This document shows positions 1 to 6,882 of a DNA stretch of 15,205 nucleotides, one piece after another. Both the position numbers and the translations under genes were made by a program. The notes beneath the pieces are model-generated. The model worked only from the letters and a program-made list of their open reading frames with translations, made no database searches and was not told the origin of the DNA. How positions within the stretch are numbered: the stretch's first letter is position 1; the number at the start of each line of letters is the position of its first letter. The stretch lies in the NCBI GenBank assembly GCA_002441145.1, contig DJVK01000019.1, forward strand, positions 1-15,205, written 5' to 3'. This DNA comes from Candidatus Saccharibacteria bacterium UBA6258. GTDB lineage: Bacteria > Patescibacteriota > Saccharimonadia > Saccharimonadales > Saccharimonadaceae.

Positions 1-35
1 TATCACTAACCGTAAGCGGTGTTTATGGAAGCAGA

Positions 36-596
36 TTATTTTTTGCGTTCGCGGTATTCACCAGTCGTAGTGTCGACAGAAATAATGTCGCCAGTCTTGA
101 TGAACGAAGGTACTTTAACAATAATTCCGGTTTCGAGGGTCGCATCTTTAAGCACGTTGCTTGTGGTATCGCCTTTAACGACATCTTCGGCATACGTTAC
201 CTCTAAAAAAAGGTTCTTAGGTAGCTCGACGTTGATAACCTTGTCACTAAAGAATTGTAGCGACAACGAATCACCTTCTTTTAGGTAACCCTTGGCCTCA
301 TCGATGATATCTGCCTGCAGTTCGAATTGTTCAAACGTTTCTGGGTCCATAAAGTAGTAAATCTCACCGTCATTGTACAAATACTGTACGGTCTTGTTAC
401 TCACCTCGGCCGTTTCGATTTTGTCCTGGCCTTTGAACGTTTTAGGGATGACGCTGCCGTCAATAAGGTTCTTTAGCTTAACGTTAACAATCGAACCACC
501 GCGGCCTAGGACCTTCTGGTTATATTCGATCACACGATACGGCTTGCCATCAATTTGACAGACGACACCTTTTTTTAAATCAGTTGGTTGGTACAT
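36..596 (-). CDS. efp: Translation elongation factor P
   Basis: EF-P binds the ribosome between the P and E sites and relieves stalling at polyproline stretches. At 186 aa it has the normal family length, with an N-terminal KOW-like domain (about residues 1-60), a middle OB domain (about 65-125) and a C-terminal OB domain ending TGDIISVDTTTGEYRERKK, the EF-P signature. The tip of the domain I loop reads KVLGRGGSI, so the residue that contacts the tRNA CCA end is Arg32, not the Lys of E. coli-type EF-P. No modification gene (earP, epmA or epmB) is in the window. A GGAG (606-609) lies 9 nt before the ATG. The gene follows rpsR after about 98 nt holding a hairpin. The DHH-like protein at the far end of the window is rich in PP motifs, a plausible but unproven client. 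Confidence 0.97.
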   Translation of the reverse strand: MYQPTDLKKGVVCQIDGKPYRVIEYNQKVLGRGGSIVNVKLKNLIDGSVIPKTFKGQDKIETAEVSNKTVQYLYNDGEIYYFMDPETFEQFELQADIIDEAKGYLKEGDSLSLQFFSDKVINVELPKNLFLEVTYAEDVVKGDTTSNVLKDATLETGIIVKVPSFIKTGDIISVDTTTGEYRERKK

Positions 597-635
597 AATA
601 AAAATCTCCAGTTATTACTATTAGAAGATGGAATA

Positions 636-679
636 TGGCTACTGGCCGAGTGGCGTTGTGCCACCGTGTCCAATAGCCA
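636..679 (-). other. Structured hairpin between rpsR and efp
   Basis: The 98-nt gap between rpsR and efp contains nested inverted repeats: TGGCTA (636-641) with TAGCCA (674-679), TGG (643-645) with CCA (670-672), and TGGC (651-654) with GCCA (660-663) around a 5-nt loop. They form one long stem with internal loops. In the minus-strand transcript it is followed by ATATTCCATC rather than a T-run, so it is a poor intrinsic terminator. It may protect the 3' end of the rpsF-ssb-rpsR mRNA or be part of the efp leader. It lacks the arms and size of a tRNA. Confidence 0.45.
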
Positions 680-694
680 ATTTCTAAACTCTAA

Positions 695-895
695 TTATCC
701 TTGTGCAACGAATGGCATCATTGCAAGGTGGCGTGCGCGCTTGATAGCGCCGGCCAACTGGCGTTGCTGCTTGGCAGAAAGACCGGTCTTTGCGACTGGT
801 TCGATCTGGCCGTAAACGTTGATGTAACGCTGCAATGTCTTGACATCTTTGTAGTCAAAGAACACTGGTGCATCTTTTTTAAATCGTTTGATCAT
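695..895 (-). CDS. rpsR: 30S ribosomal protein S18
   Basis: S18 is a small-subunit platform protein that binds 16S rRNA as a heterodimer with S6. The 66-aa product is slightly short but has the family core, including FFDYKDVKTLQRYI and the basic helix AKQQRQLAGAIKRARHLAMMP. The start follows an AGGAG that overlaps the TAG stop of ssb, so the two are probably translationally coupled. It is the last gene of the rpsF-ssb-rpsR operon, the order conserved in most bacteria. No cysteine zinc motif is present. Confidence 0.97.
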   Translation of the reverse strand: MIKRFKKDAPVFFDYKDVKTLQRYINVYGQIEPVAKTGLSAKQQRQLAGAIKRARHLAMMPFVAQG

Positions 896-907
896 CTTCT
901 TATTCTC

Positions 908-1360
908 CTAGAATGGAATCTCTGACAAATCAATTGGCTTGTCGTCGATATCTTCAATTACTACATCTTGTGATTTGTTAGCACCTTGGCTACGAGGAGC
1001 TGATGATTCTTGGCTATCGCCACGACCACCACCAACAAAGTTGAAGTCCTCTACATACACTTCGACACTCGAACGCTTTTTACCGGTCTCTTTGTCGTCC
1101 CAGCTGCGCTGGTCAAGACGGCCGCTTACGAGAAGTGGACTACCTTTTTGCACGTACTGTGCCAAAATTTCACCACTTTTACCCCATGCGACACAGTCGA
1201 TAAAGCTTGTCTGGTCTTGGGCTTGCCCATCGGCGCCCTTCCAGCTACGACTTACCGCGAGGGTAAAGTTCGCAACGCTCTGACCACTTGGGGTCGTGCG
1301 AATTTCGATGTCACGTGTCAAGTTACCCATTAGGATAACTTTGCTAAATCCTTTTGCCAT
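908..1360 (-). CDS. ssb: Single-stranded DNA-binding protein
   Basis: SSB coats single-stranded DNA during replication, recombination and repair, and recruits partner proteins through its C-terminal tip. The 150-aa product starts MAKGFSKVILMGNLTRDIE, has a complete OB fold to about residue 110 (including VANFTLAVSRSWKG and DCVAWGKSGE), then a Gly/Ser/Gln-rich linker, and ends in the acidic peptide DDKPIDLSEIPF. The -IPF end is the canonical partner-binding tip. It lies between rpsF and rpsR. A GAGGGAG about 9 nt upstream serves as ribosome binding site; a second GGGAG directly touches the ATG. Confidence 0.97.
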   Translation of the reverse strand: MAKGFSKVILMGNLTRDIEIRTTPSGQSVANFTLAVSRSWKGADGQAQDQTSFIDCVAWGKSGEILAQYVQKGSPLLVSGRLDQRSWDDKETGKKRSSVEVYVEDFNFVGGGRGDSQESSAPRSQGANKSQDVVIEDIDDKPIDLSEIPF

Positions 1361-1383
1361 CTCCCTATTCTCCCTCTTGTAAA

Positions 1384-1737
1384 TTATTCTTCGCTGTCTT
1401 CGTCGTTCGATGCACCGGCGCGAGCCTTAGCGTCTTCAAGTGCCTTGCGGCCCTTTACGTCAACTTTTACCAAGAGGTAACGAAGTACTTCGTCGGTAAT
1501 GTTTAGCGTGTTGCTGATTTTGAGTGGTGCTTCGGGTGGAAGCTCGACGTCCATACTGACGTACACTGCAAAATCTTGACCGTTGATGCGGTAAGCCATT
1601 TTTTTCTTACCCCAGTTGTCTTCACGGAGCACCTTACCACCGTTGTCGGTGACAAGTTTGCGCACCTTGTCGAGGGGCGCTTCTAGATCTACTTCTAGAT
1701 CGGGGTGAATAAGAACTGTTAGTTCGTACTCTTTCAT
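1384..1737 (-). CDS. rpsF: 30S ribosomal protein S6
   Basis: S6 pairs with S18 on the platform of the 30S subunit. The 117-aa product begins MKEYELTVLIHPDL and contains the family motifs GGKVLREDNWGKKKMAYRI and the DEVLRYLLVKVD strand. It is about 15-20 aa longer than minimal S6, because of an acidic, probably disordered C-terminus ending ASNDEDSEE. E. coli S6 also has an acidic tail, there extended by RimK; no rimK is visible here. The start is fixed by an excellent AAAGGAGGT about 5 nt upstream. It is the first gene of the S6-SSB-S18 operon and is preceded by a structured leader. Confidence 0.97.
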   Translation of the reverse strand: MKEYELTVLIHPDLEVDLEAPLDKVRKLVTDNGGKVLREDNWGKKKMAYRINGQDFAVYVSMDVELPPEAPLKISNTLNITDEVLRYLLVKVDVKGRKALEDAKARAGASNDEDSEE

Positions 1738-1755
1738 AAGTGAACCTCCTTTGGA

Positions 1756-1789
1756 ATCCTTATGGATGTTTATCTTCTTTCAGATAAAC
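1756..1789 (-). promoter_or_regulatory. Structured leader of the rpsF-ssb-rpsR operon
   Basis: Two adjacent hairpins lie between the predicted promoter and the rpsF ribosome binding site. One is a perfect 8-bp stem, GTTTATCT (1768-1775) with AGATAAAC (1782-1789) and a 6-nt loop; the other is ATCC (1756-1759) with GGAT (1764-1767). A 5-nt stretch further upstream in the transcript (1792-1796) is complementary to the AGGTT of the Shine-Dalgarno (1743-1747), enclosing both hairpins and possibly masking the site. S6:S18 leader autoregulation is known in many bacteria, but I do not see its conserved bulged motif clearly, so the function is inferred. Confidence 0.45.
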
Positions 1790-1808
1790 TTAGGTTGATA
1801 ACTTAGTT

Positions 1809-1814
1809 ATTATA
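1809..1814 (-). promoter_or_regulatory. Predicted -10 box for rpsF operon
   Basis: The minus strand reads a perfect TATAAT about 72 nt upstream of the rpsF ATG, which gives a leader of roughly 65 nt. I do not see a convincing -35 box at 16-18 nt spacing, nor a TGn extension. A small inverted repeat just upstream (TTACC 1832-1836, GGTAA 1840-1844) may be a weak terminator for ftsK. Confidence 0.5.
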
Positions 1815-1857
1815 CATCAATTTTTGATAAATTACCAGAGGTAACCTAATAATCGGG

Positions 1858-4110
1858 TTAGCCGAGCATTTCGTCGTCAGAGCCACCGTCAAGATCTGAC
1901 ATACTACTGATGAGTACTTCGCGCGGACGGGCGCCATCGGCCGGGCCGATAATTCCCTGCTCTTCCATCTCTTCGATGATACGTGCGGCACGCGCATAGC
2001 CGACACGGAGCTTACGTTGCAATAAACTAGTTGATGCCTTGCGGCTATCGATGACGACGCGTACAGCGTCTTTAAACATGTCGTCGCCGCCTTCGCGGTC
2101 AAAGTCCATCACTACGCCACCCTTGCCGTTAAGCTGTACTGGCTGGCTAATGATTTCGTCATTATATTGCGGTGCAGATTGCATACGCAAGTGTTCGGTA
2201 ATCTTTGTGACTTCTTCGTCCATCACCCATGCACCCTGGATACGTTTTGGCTTGGGCATGCTGGATGTCTTTATCAACATATCACCTTGGCCGAGTAGCT
2301 TTTCGGCACCGGCTTGGTCGAGAATAGTACGAGAGTCAACCTGGCTAGCCACGGTAAATGCGATTCGAGCAGGAATGTTGGCCTTGATCAGACCGGTGAT
2401 AACATCGACGCTCGGACGCTGTGTGGCAAGTACCAAGTGGATACCAACAGCACGTGCTTTTTGCGCCAAACGGACGATCAACGCTTCGACATCGCGCGCT
2501 GCGACCATCATAAGGTCTGCTAGCTCGTCGATGACGATAACGACGTATGGCATCGTGCCTTCGTCGACTTGTTGCATGTTGCCATCTTCGTCCTGTACGG
2601 AAATGTGCTTGCCGCTCGATTTAATCTTATCGTTATACGTCTTAATGTCGCGCACCTTTTCTTCGGCAAGTAAACTGTAGCGTCGCTCCATCTCGTTTAC
2701 GGCCCACTTAAGAGCACTAATGGTCTTTTCGGGTTCGACGATTACAGGCGTCAGTAAGTGTGGAATATCTTGGTAGGGTGCCATTTCGACTTGCTTAGGG
2801 TCGACAAGGATCAGCTTCATTTCGCTCGGGCTGTTGCGGTAAAGCAAGCTACAAAGCAGCGTGTTGATCATGACCGACTTACCGCTACCCGTTTGACCAG
2901 CGACCAAAAGGTGTGGCATTTTGTTGAGCTCGCCGATAACTGGCGAACCAGAGATATCTTTACCGATAGCGAACGCCAACGGCTCATCAGCCTTGTGCCA
3001 TTCAGGAGTGTCTAAAATACCACGTATACGAACATCGGCAGCTTTTACGTTAGGTACTTCTATACCAACGGCCTTCTTGCCAGGGATTGGGGCTTCGATG
3101 CGCAGGCTCGATGCAGCTAGGTTAAGCGCCAGGTTAGTTTCGAGGGCAGTAATACGTGTCAACTTAACACCACTTGGCGGTTTAAGCGTATATTGAGTAA
3201 CTTTCGGCCCCAAGTTAGCGCCTTCCATCTCGACTTCGATATTAAATTCACGTAATGTGTCTTGGATAATATGTGCGTTCTGCTGAATGTCACCTGGGTC
3301 GGCTGGCGACTGCTTTTTTTCGAGCAGGTCAATGCTTGGTGACTTCCAATTAGGATCGCTAACAGCAAGCATCGCGGCCTTTTCTTCGGCTTCTTTATCT
3401 TGGGTAATGCTACCACGCATGCTCGATAGACGGGCCTGCTTTTTAGCATCGCGACTTCTATCTTCGGCGCTCAGCATTGGTACGCCGGCATTCAGCTTAA
3501 AGTCAGCCATTGGTGCATTCGCCTTCACTTCTGCTTGCGCGGCTTTGCGCATAACGGCGACGTTCGCGTCATCTTCGAACTTGTTCGTCTGCATCATGCT
3601 CCATAATCTACCGAATACATCGCCCGGCGACACCCGCATGACGAAGAGTGTCGTCAAAATGATAAATACGATATAAATAACGGCGGCAATCGGTACGTTT
3701 ACGAGTGCAAGCATTCCACTGTTGATAGTGTCGCCGATAAATCCACCAGTCGAGTCGGCGCCATCCTGACGCATCAAACCGAACAGGCCTGCGAACCACG
3801 AAACGAGCAATAGCGCGGCGAACTTCATGACCGCTGGCAGTTTATTGCGCTCGACGCGGAATACCTCGATAGCGACATAAATACTGATAACTGGGAGTAT
3901 ATATACCGCCCAGCCAATAGTATCGAGTGCAAACTGGCCTAACCAGTTAAAGATTGGGCCACCTGCCCCGAACCACGAGACGATAAGTAATATAGAGAAC
4001 GTAATTAACAAAACAGCCAAAACCTGGGACCAAAAGCCAGCCGGGAGTTTATGCTGTGGTGATTCTACCTTTTTCGCGCCCTTGCGGCGAGTTGTTTTTT
4101 TCTTAGCCAT
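1858..4110 (-). CDS. ftsK: DNA translocase FtsK/SpoIIIE
   Basis: FtsK is a septum-anchored ATPase that pumps chromosomal DNA and aids dimer resolution at division. The 750-aa protein has a basic N-terminus, four predicted membrane helices (about 26-46, 64-84, 94-113 and 134-158), a short linker (about 160-275), then the alpha/beta motor. Walker A is GQTGSGKS (405-412), Walker B is VIVIDELAD (524-532), and the ATQRPS motif is at 562-567. The C-terminal winged-helix gamma domain (about 678-735) is complete, including SLLQRKLRVGYARAARI, so DNA-sequence-guided translocation is likely. The protein ends in an acidic stretch (DLDGGSDDEMLG). The linker is short compared with E. coli FtsK, closer to SpoIIIE/SftA size. 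No Shine-Dalgarno is evident before the ATG. Confidence 0.97.
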   Translation of the reverse strand: MAKKKTTRRKGAKKVESPQHKLPAGFWSQVLAVLLITFSILLIVSWFGAGGPIFNWLGQFALDTIGWAVYILPVISIYVAIEVFRVERNKLPAVMKFAALLLVSWFAGLFGLMRQDGADSTGGFIGDTINSGMLALVNVPIAAVIYIVFIILTTLFVMRVSPGDVFGRLWSMMQTNKFEDDANVAVMRKAAQAEVKANAPMADFKLNAGVPMLSAEDRSRDAKKQARLSSMRGSITQDKEAEEKAAMLAVSDPNWKSPSIDLLEKKQSPADPGDIQQNAHIIQDTLREFNIEVEMEGANLGPKVTQYTLKPPSGVKLTRITALETNLALNLAASSLRIEAPIPGKKAVGIEVPNVKAADVRIRGILDTPEWHKADEPLAFAIGKDISGSPVIGELNKMPHLLVAGQTGSGKSVMINTLLCSLLYRNSPSEMKLILVDPKQVEMAPYQDIPHLLTPVIVEPEKTISALKWAVNEMERRYSLLAEEKVRDIKTYNDKIKSSGKHISVQDEDGNMQQVDEGTMPYVVIVIDELADLMMVAARDVEALIVRLAQKARAVGIHLVLATQRPSVDVITGLIKANIPARIAFTVASQVDSRTILDQAGAEKLLGQGDMLIKTSSMPKPKRIQGAWVMDEEVTKITEHLRMQSAPQYNDEIISQPVQLNGKGGVVMDFDREGGDDMFKDAVRVVIDSRKASTSLLQRKLRVGYARAARIIEEMEEQGIIGPADGARPREVLISSMSDLDGGSDDEMLG

Positions 4111-4121
4111 AACTGTTATTT

Positions 4122-4127
4122 ATTGTA
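4122..4127 (-). promoter_or_regulatory. Possible proximal -10 box for ftsK
   Basis: The minus strand reads TACAAT 11 nt upstream of the ftsK ATG, which would give a leader of only about 4 nt. Together with the absence of a Shine-Dalgarno, this suggests near-leaderless expression. The distal promoter at 4158-4186 is the stronger match. Confidence 0.35.
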
Positions 4128-4157
4128 CTCTGTTTGTTATCTGATTGATATATTTCT

Positions 4158-4186
4158 ATTGTAGCATAAATTACTACAAATTGCAA
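4158..4186 (-). promoter_or_regulatory. Predicted ftsK promoter
   Basis: On the minus strand, TTGCAA (4181-4186) is followed at 17-nt spacing by an extended -10, TGC-TACAAT (-10 at 4158-4163). This predicts a leader of about 40 nt for ftsK and separates it from rnj upstream. Confidence 0.6.
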
Positions 4187-4210
4187 TACCCCTCCCTATT
4201 CACGCTAGCA

Positions 4211-4238
4211 AGAATGCCTAACATATGTGAGGCATTCT
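4211..4238 (-). terminator. Hairpin downstream of RNase J gene
   Basis: A perfect 9-bp stem, AGAATGCCT (4211-4219) with AGGCATTCT (4230-4238), starts about 20 nt after the rnj stop. The loop itself contains the palindrome ACATATGT. The following minus-strand sequence (TGCTAGCG) has no T-run, so it may be a 3'-end stabiliser or an inefficient terminator rather than a classic intrinsic one. Confidence 0.5.
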
Positions 4239-4257
4239 ATTACTTTAAAGTGCCGTG

Positions 4258-6402
4258 TTAGTACGAGCGAGCTTCTGGAGTAGCCTTTGGTTCTACCGCT
4301 TCAGTATCTGGATACTGCTTTGGTGGAAACTGGCGGTTTGACGGTGCGGGCATGCCCGACTGTTGAGATTGTTGCGACTGCTGTTGGCGCTGCTGGCCAC
4401 CATCTTGTTGCTGCTTACCCTGCTTTTGACCAGATGACATACCGATTTCGTTAATCACAGGGATAACGATTGGCGTGCGATGCGTCTGGTCGTAAAGGAT
4501 GTGCGTGACTTCATCTTTGATTTCTTTCTTGATGACGTCTAGGTCGTACTTGCCGTTAAAGCTGCGTGCGGCCTTTTGCTTAAGGTACTGACGAATCATG
4601 CCCATAAGTTCTTCGCTATCGCGTAGGTAAATGAACCCGCGGCTGATGATGTCTGGGCTAGTTAACAAGCGACCATTACCGCGTGCGACTGTAAGGACAA
4701 CGACGAACATACCTTCTTGTGACATGTGAATGCGGTCTTTTAGGACGACTTCGCTGACTACTGCGCCAGAATCGTCGTACATCGTACCACCAGATGGGAC
4801 GCGACCGATCTTGCGAGCACCATCGTGATCGAATTCGACGATATCACCTGAGTCACATACGAATATGTTCTCGCGTGGGATACCACATTCTTTTTCGGCA
4901 AGCCGTGCGTTGTGGACAAGCATGTGGAATTCACCGTGGTTTGGCAGGTAGTACTTAGGGTTAACGGCGTTAATAACGCGAATGTGATCTTCGTAGTAAC
5001 CGTGACCACTAAGGTGAAGTGGGCCGACACCAGTAAGGTGCGTCTTGCCGTTTTGAATGACTTCACCGCCTTCGCGCATCAAACCATCGATAGTGCGAAC
5101 GACATATTTTTCGTTACCAGGAATCGGATTTGAGCTAAAGACGATTGCATCAGAGCTTTTAATCTTGATGAACTTGTGTGAACCCGTTGCCATACGGTTA
5201 AGCACGGCACTAAACTCACCCTGGCTACCCGTACAAACGATGGTAACTTTGGCATCAGGCATCTTGATGATGTCTTCCATCTTAACGACGGTGTCTTTAG
5301 GAACCTTGATAATACCAGTGCGAAGCGCGACTTCGAGGTTCTGGATCATGCTGTAACCAGCAAACGCAACCTTGCGATCGTGTCTTTTCGCTTCGTCGAG
5401 GATAAGCTGCATACGGTGCAACTGGCTCGAGAAACTACTGATAATGACACGGCTGTTCGGATACTTTTCCATTACTTCGCCCATGCTGCGTTGGATGTCG
5501 TGCTCACCATGATCGTGTGTACCATCTGATTCACAGTTGGTCGATTCGTTCATAAAGAGCAAGAAGCCTTCTTTGGTCGCGATTTCGGTAATTCGTTCAA
5601 AGTCGAATTTTTTACCATCGACAGGCTCGTCTTCGATGCGCCAGTCACCTGAGCTCAAGATATTACCCATCGGTGTACGGATGACGACTGCTGTCGCATC
5701 TGGAATCGAGTGGTTAACACGAATAAGCTCGACACTAAAGCTATCGCAGATTTGTACGATGTCGTGATTTTCAGGGTTAAGTTCGCGGTAATCAGGTGTA
5801 AAGCTACCGTCAGTTTCTTCCATGGTTCGCTGCAGCATACCGATTGTAAACTTGCTACCGTAAACAGGTGCAGGTATTTTTGGAATGATGTGGCGGAAGG
5901 CGCCGATGTGGTCAAGGTGTCCGTGTGTAAAGACATGCCCGCGGATCTTGTGCTTGTTTTCTTCGACCCAGGTTGTATCAGGGGTAATGTAGTTGATACC
6001 TGGGTAGTCAGAACCTGGGAATAAGAATCCCATGTCGATAATAATGATGTCGTTATCGTATTCGATAGCAGCCATGTTCTTACCGATGCCCATTTCACCA
6101 AGACCACCGATTGGGATGACCTTAAGCGTCGGGCGTGGTGTTCGTGGGCGTTTTGGCTGATCAGCAAGGCTGAACTGGCGGCCACCATAGCCGTTGTACA
6201 TAGACTTGTTCACTGGCACATTGATGATGTGCTGTGAGGCCTGCATGTTAACACCTTCACTCGTGCGGCGTTGCGCACGGAAGACTTCACCCTTACGGGT
6301 TGTCGTCGCGTTTAATACGGTGTTATTTGATTTTGGTTTAGCCTGCATCGGGCGCTTTGCTTGGTCGTCGCCCTGTGGCTTTGAGAGTCTTCGTTGACCC
6401 AT
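4258..6402 (-). CDS. rnj: Ribonuclease J (metallo-beta-lactamase/beta-CASP)
   Basis: RNase J degrades RNA 5' to 3' and also cuts internally; it stands in for RNase E in many lineages. The metallo-beta-lactamase core starts near residue 93 (LKVIPIGGLGEMG), and the zinc-binding HGHLDH is at 160-165. Later motifs include NHSIPDATAVVI, SSGDWRIE and, in the beta-CASP region, LHLSGHGYYEDH. At 714 aa it is well over the usual ~555. There is a basic, polar N-terminal extension of about 92 aa and a Gln/Ser/Pro-rich tail from about 657 (GKQQQDGGQQRQQQSQQSQQ) to the end. Both look disordered. An AAGGAG lies 11 nt before the ATG, a long spacing, so a start further inside the N-terminal extension cannot be excluded. 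With pnp nearby, both exonuclease directions of mRNA decay are represented. Confidence 0.95.
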   Translation of the reverse strand: MGQRRLSKPQGDDQAKRPMQAKPKSNNTVLNATTTRKGEVFRAQRRTSEGVNMQASQHIINVPVNKSMYNGYGGRQFSLADQPKRPRTPRPTLKVIPIGGLGEMGIGKNMAAIEYDNDIIIIDMGFLFPGSDYPGINYITPDTTWVEENKHKIRGHVFTHGHLDHIGAFRHIIPKIPAPVYGSKFTIGMLQRTMEETDGSFTPDYRELNPENHDIVQICDSFSVELIRVNHSIPDATAVVIRTPMGNILSSGDWRIEDEPVDGKKFDFERITEIATKEGFLLFMNESTNCESDGTHDHGEHDIQRSMGEVMEKYPNSRVIISSFSSQLHRMQLILDEAKRHDRKVAFAGYSMIQNLEVALRTGIIKVPKDTVVKMEDIIKMPDAKVTIVCTGSQGEFSAVLNRMATGSHKFIKIKSSDAIVFSSNPIPGNEKYVVRTIDGLMREGGEVIQNGKTHLTGVGPLHLSGHGYYEDHIRVINAVNPKYYLPNHGEFHMLVHNARLAEKECGIPRENIFVCDSGDIVEFDHDGARKIGRVPSGGTMYDDSGAVVSEVVLKDRIHMSQEGMFVVVLTVARGNGRLLTSPDIISRGFIYLRDSEELMGMIRQYLKQKAARSFNGKYDLDVIKKEIKDEVTHILYDQTHRTPIVIPVINEIGMSSGQKQGKQQQDGGQQRQQQSQQSQQSGMPAPSNRQFPPKQYPDTEAVEPKATPEARSY

Positions 6403-6512
6403 AAATTATTTTTCTCCTTTTTTAATGTATAAATAAATAATTTCGAATAATATGAGGCATATAGAGGTGATAAAGGAATATAGTCGGTCTACCCCTCTTT
6501 GCTAGTAATTAA

Positions 6513-6521
6513 AGTATAGCA
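6513..6521 (-). promoter_or_regulatory. Predicted extended -10 promoter for rnj
   Basis: The minus strand reads TGC-TATACT (-10 at 6513-6518), with only a weak -35 (TTGTTG, 6536-6541) at 17 nt. It predicts a long, A/T-rich leader of about 105 nt (6403-6507) before the RNase J ATG. I see no strong hairpin there. A long leader could allow autoregulation, as known for RNase E, but that is inference. Confidence 0.5.
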
Positions 6522-6586
6522 GAATTAGCACGAATCAACAAGCATAACCGATATGACGTAAGGGTTATTGTAGTTTATAAAGGATA

Positions 6587-6602
6587 TGTGAAATATTTCG
6601 CA
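6587..6602. promoter_or_regulatory. 16-bp near-palindrome, candidate operator
   Basis: TGTGAAATATTTCGCA is an inverted repeat with 7 of 8 base pairs matched and no central spacer. It ends about 22 nt upstream of the predicted -10 of the 56-aa membrane protein gene, overlapping the -35 zone. That is a typical place for a dimeric repressor or activator site. No regulator gene is in the window. Confidence 0.4.
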
Positions 6603-6620
6603 TCACCCTTAAGCAGATGT

Positions 6621-6629
6621 TGCTATAGT
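6621..6629 (+). promoter_or_regulatory. Predicted extended -10 promoter for 56-aa protein gene
   Basis: TGC-TATAGT (-10 at 6624-6629) lies about 30 nt before the ATG at 6660. The sequence 17 nt upstream (CATCAC) is not a good -35, so the TGn extension or an activator at the adjacent palindrome may compensate. Confidence 0.5.
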
Positions 6630-6659
6630 TACGACAAGATCAACTAATTAGGAGGTTTT

Positions 6660-6830
6660 ATGGCCGACGTAATCGTAGAGAAAGAACGCAACAGCAGCGC
6701 AGGACCTGTCGTTGCGGTCGTTGCTATCGTAATATTAATCTTACTAGCGATCTGGGGACTCCCCTATCTATTTGGAATGAACAACAATTCACCAGCTACC
6801 GCTCCTGTGACAACCGCTCCTACAGAATAG
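6660..6830 (+). CDS. Small single-pass membrane protein (56 aa)
   Basis: I do not recognise a named family. The ORF has an exemplary AGGAGG (6650-6655) 4 nt before the ATG, a promoter upstream and a terminator downstream, so it is very likely expressed. The product has a charged N-terminus (MADVIVEKERNSSAG), one strongly hydrophobic helix at about residues 16-39 (PVVAVVAIVILILLAIWGLP), and a short Asn/Thr/Pro-rich tail ending PVTTAPTE. Positive residues lie only before the helix, which suggests an N-inside, tail-outside topology. It is a single-gene unit between divergent rnj and convergent udg. The gene ends in tandem TAG codons. A stress-related small membrane protein is one possibility, but nothing in the sequence proves it. 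Confidence 0.8.
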   Translation: MADVIVEKERNSSAGPVVAVVAIVILILLAIWGLPYLFGMNNNSPATAPVTTAPTE

Positions 6831-6852
6831 TAGATCAAAATGGCACCTGTAG

Positions 6853-6882
6853 ACACCGCATTCCCCCGTGCGGTGTTTTACT
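6853..6882 (+). terminator. Intrinsic terminator after 56-aa protein gene
   Basis: A perfect 8-bp stem, ACACCGCA (6853-6860) with TGCGGTGT (6869-6876), has an 8-nt loop and is followed on the plus strand by TTTACTTTTT. It starts 22 nt after the stop codon. The T-rich tail overlaps the end of the convergent udg gene. On the minus strand the stem has no nearby T-run, so it mainly serves the plus strand. Confidence 0.8.

Noticed and set aside
1..35. Terminator for efp in the ACCG-TAAG-CGGT hairpin at about 10-21
   Set aside because: Only a 4-bp stem with no following T-run on the minus strand; too weak to call, and the region is cut by the window edge.
636..679. tRNA or tRNA-like gene between rpsR and efp
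   Set aside because: Too short, and lacks the T-loop, anticodon arm and acceptor stem of a tRNA.
5655..6188. 177-aa minus-strand ORF in another frame of the RNase J gene
   Set aside because: It lies wholly inside the clearly conserved RNase J coding region and has no recognisable motif.
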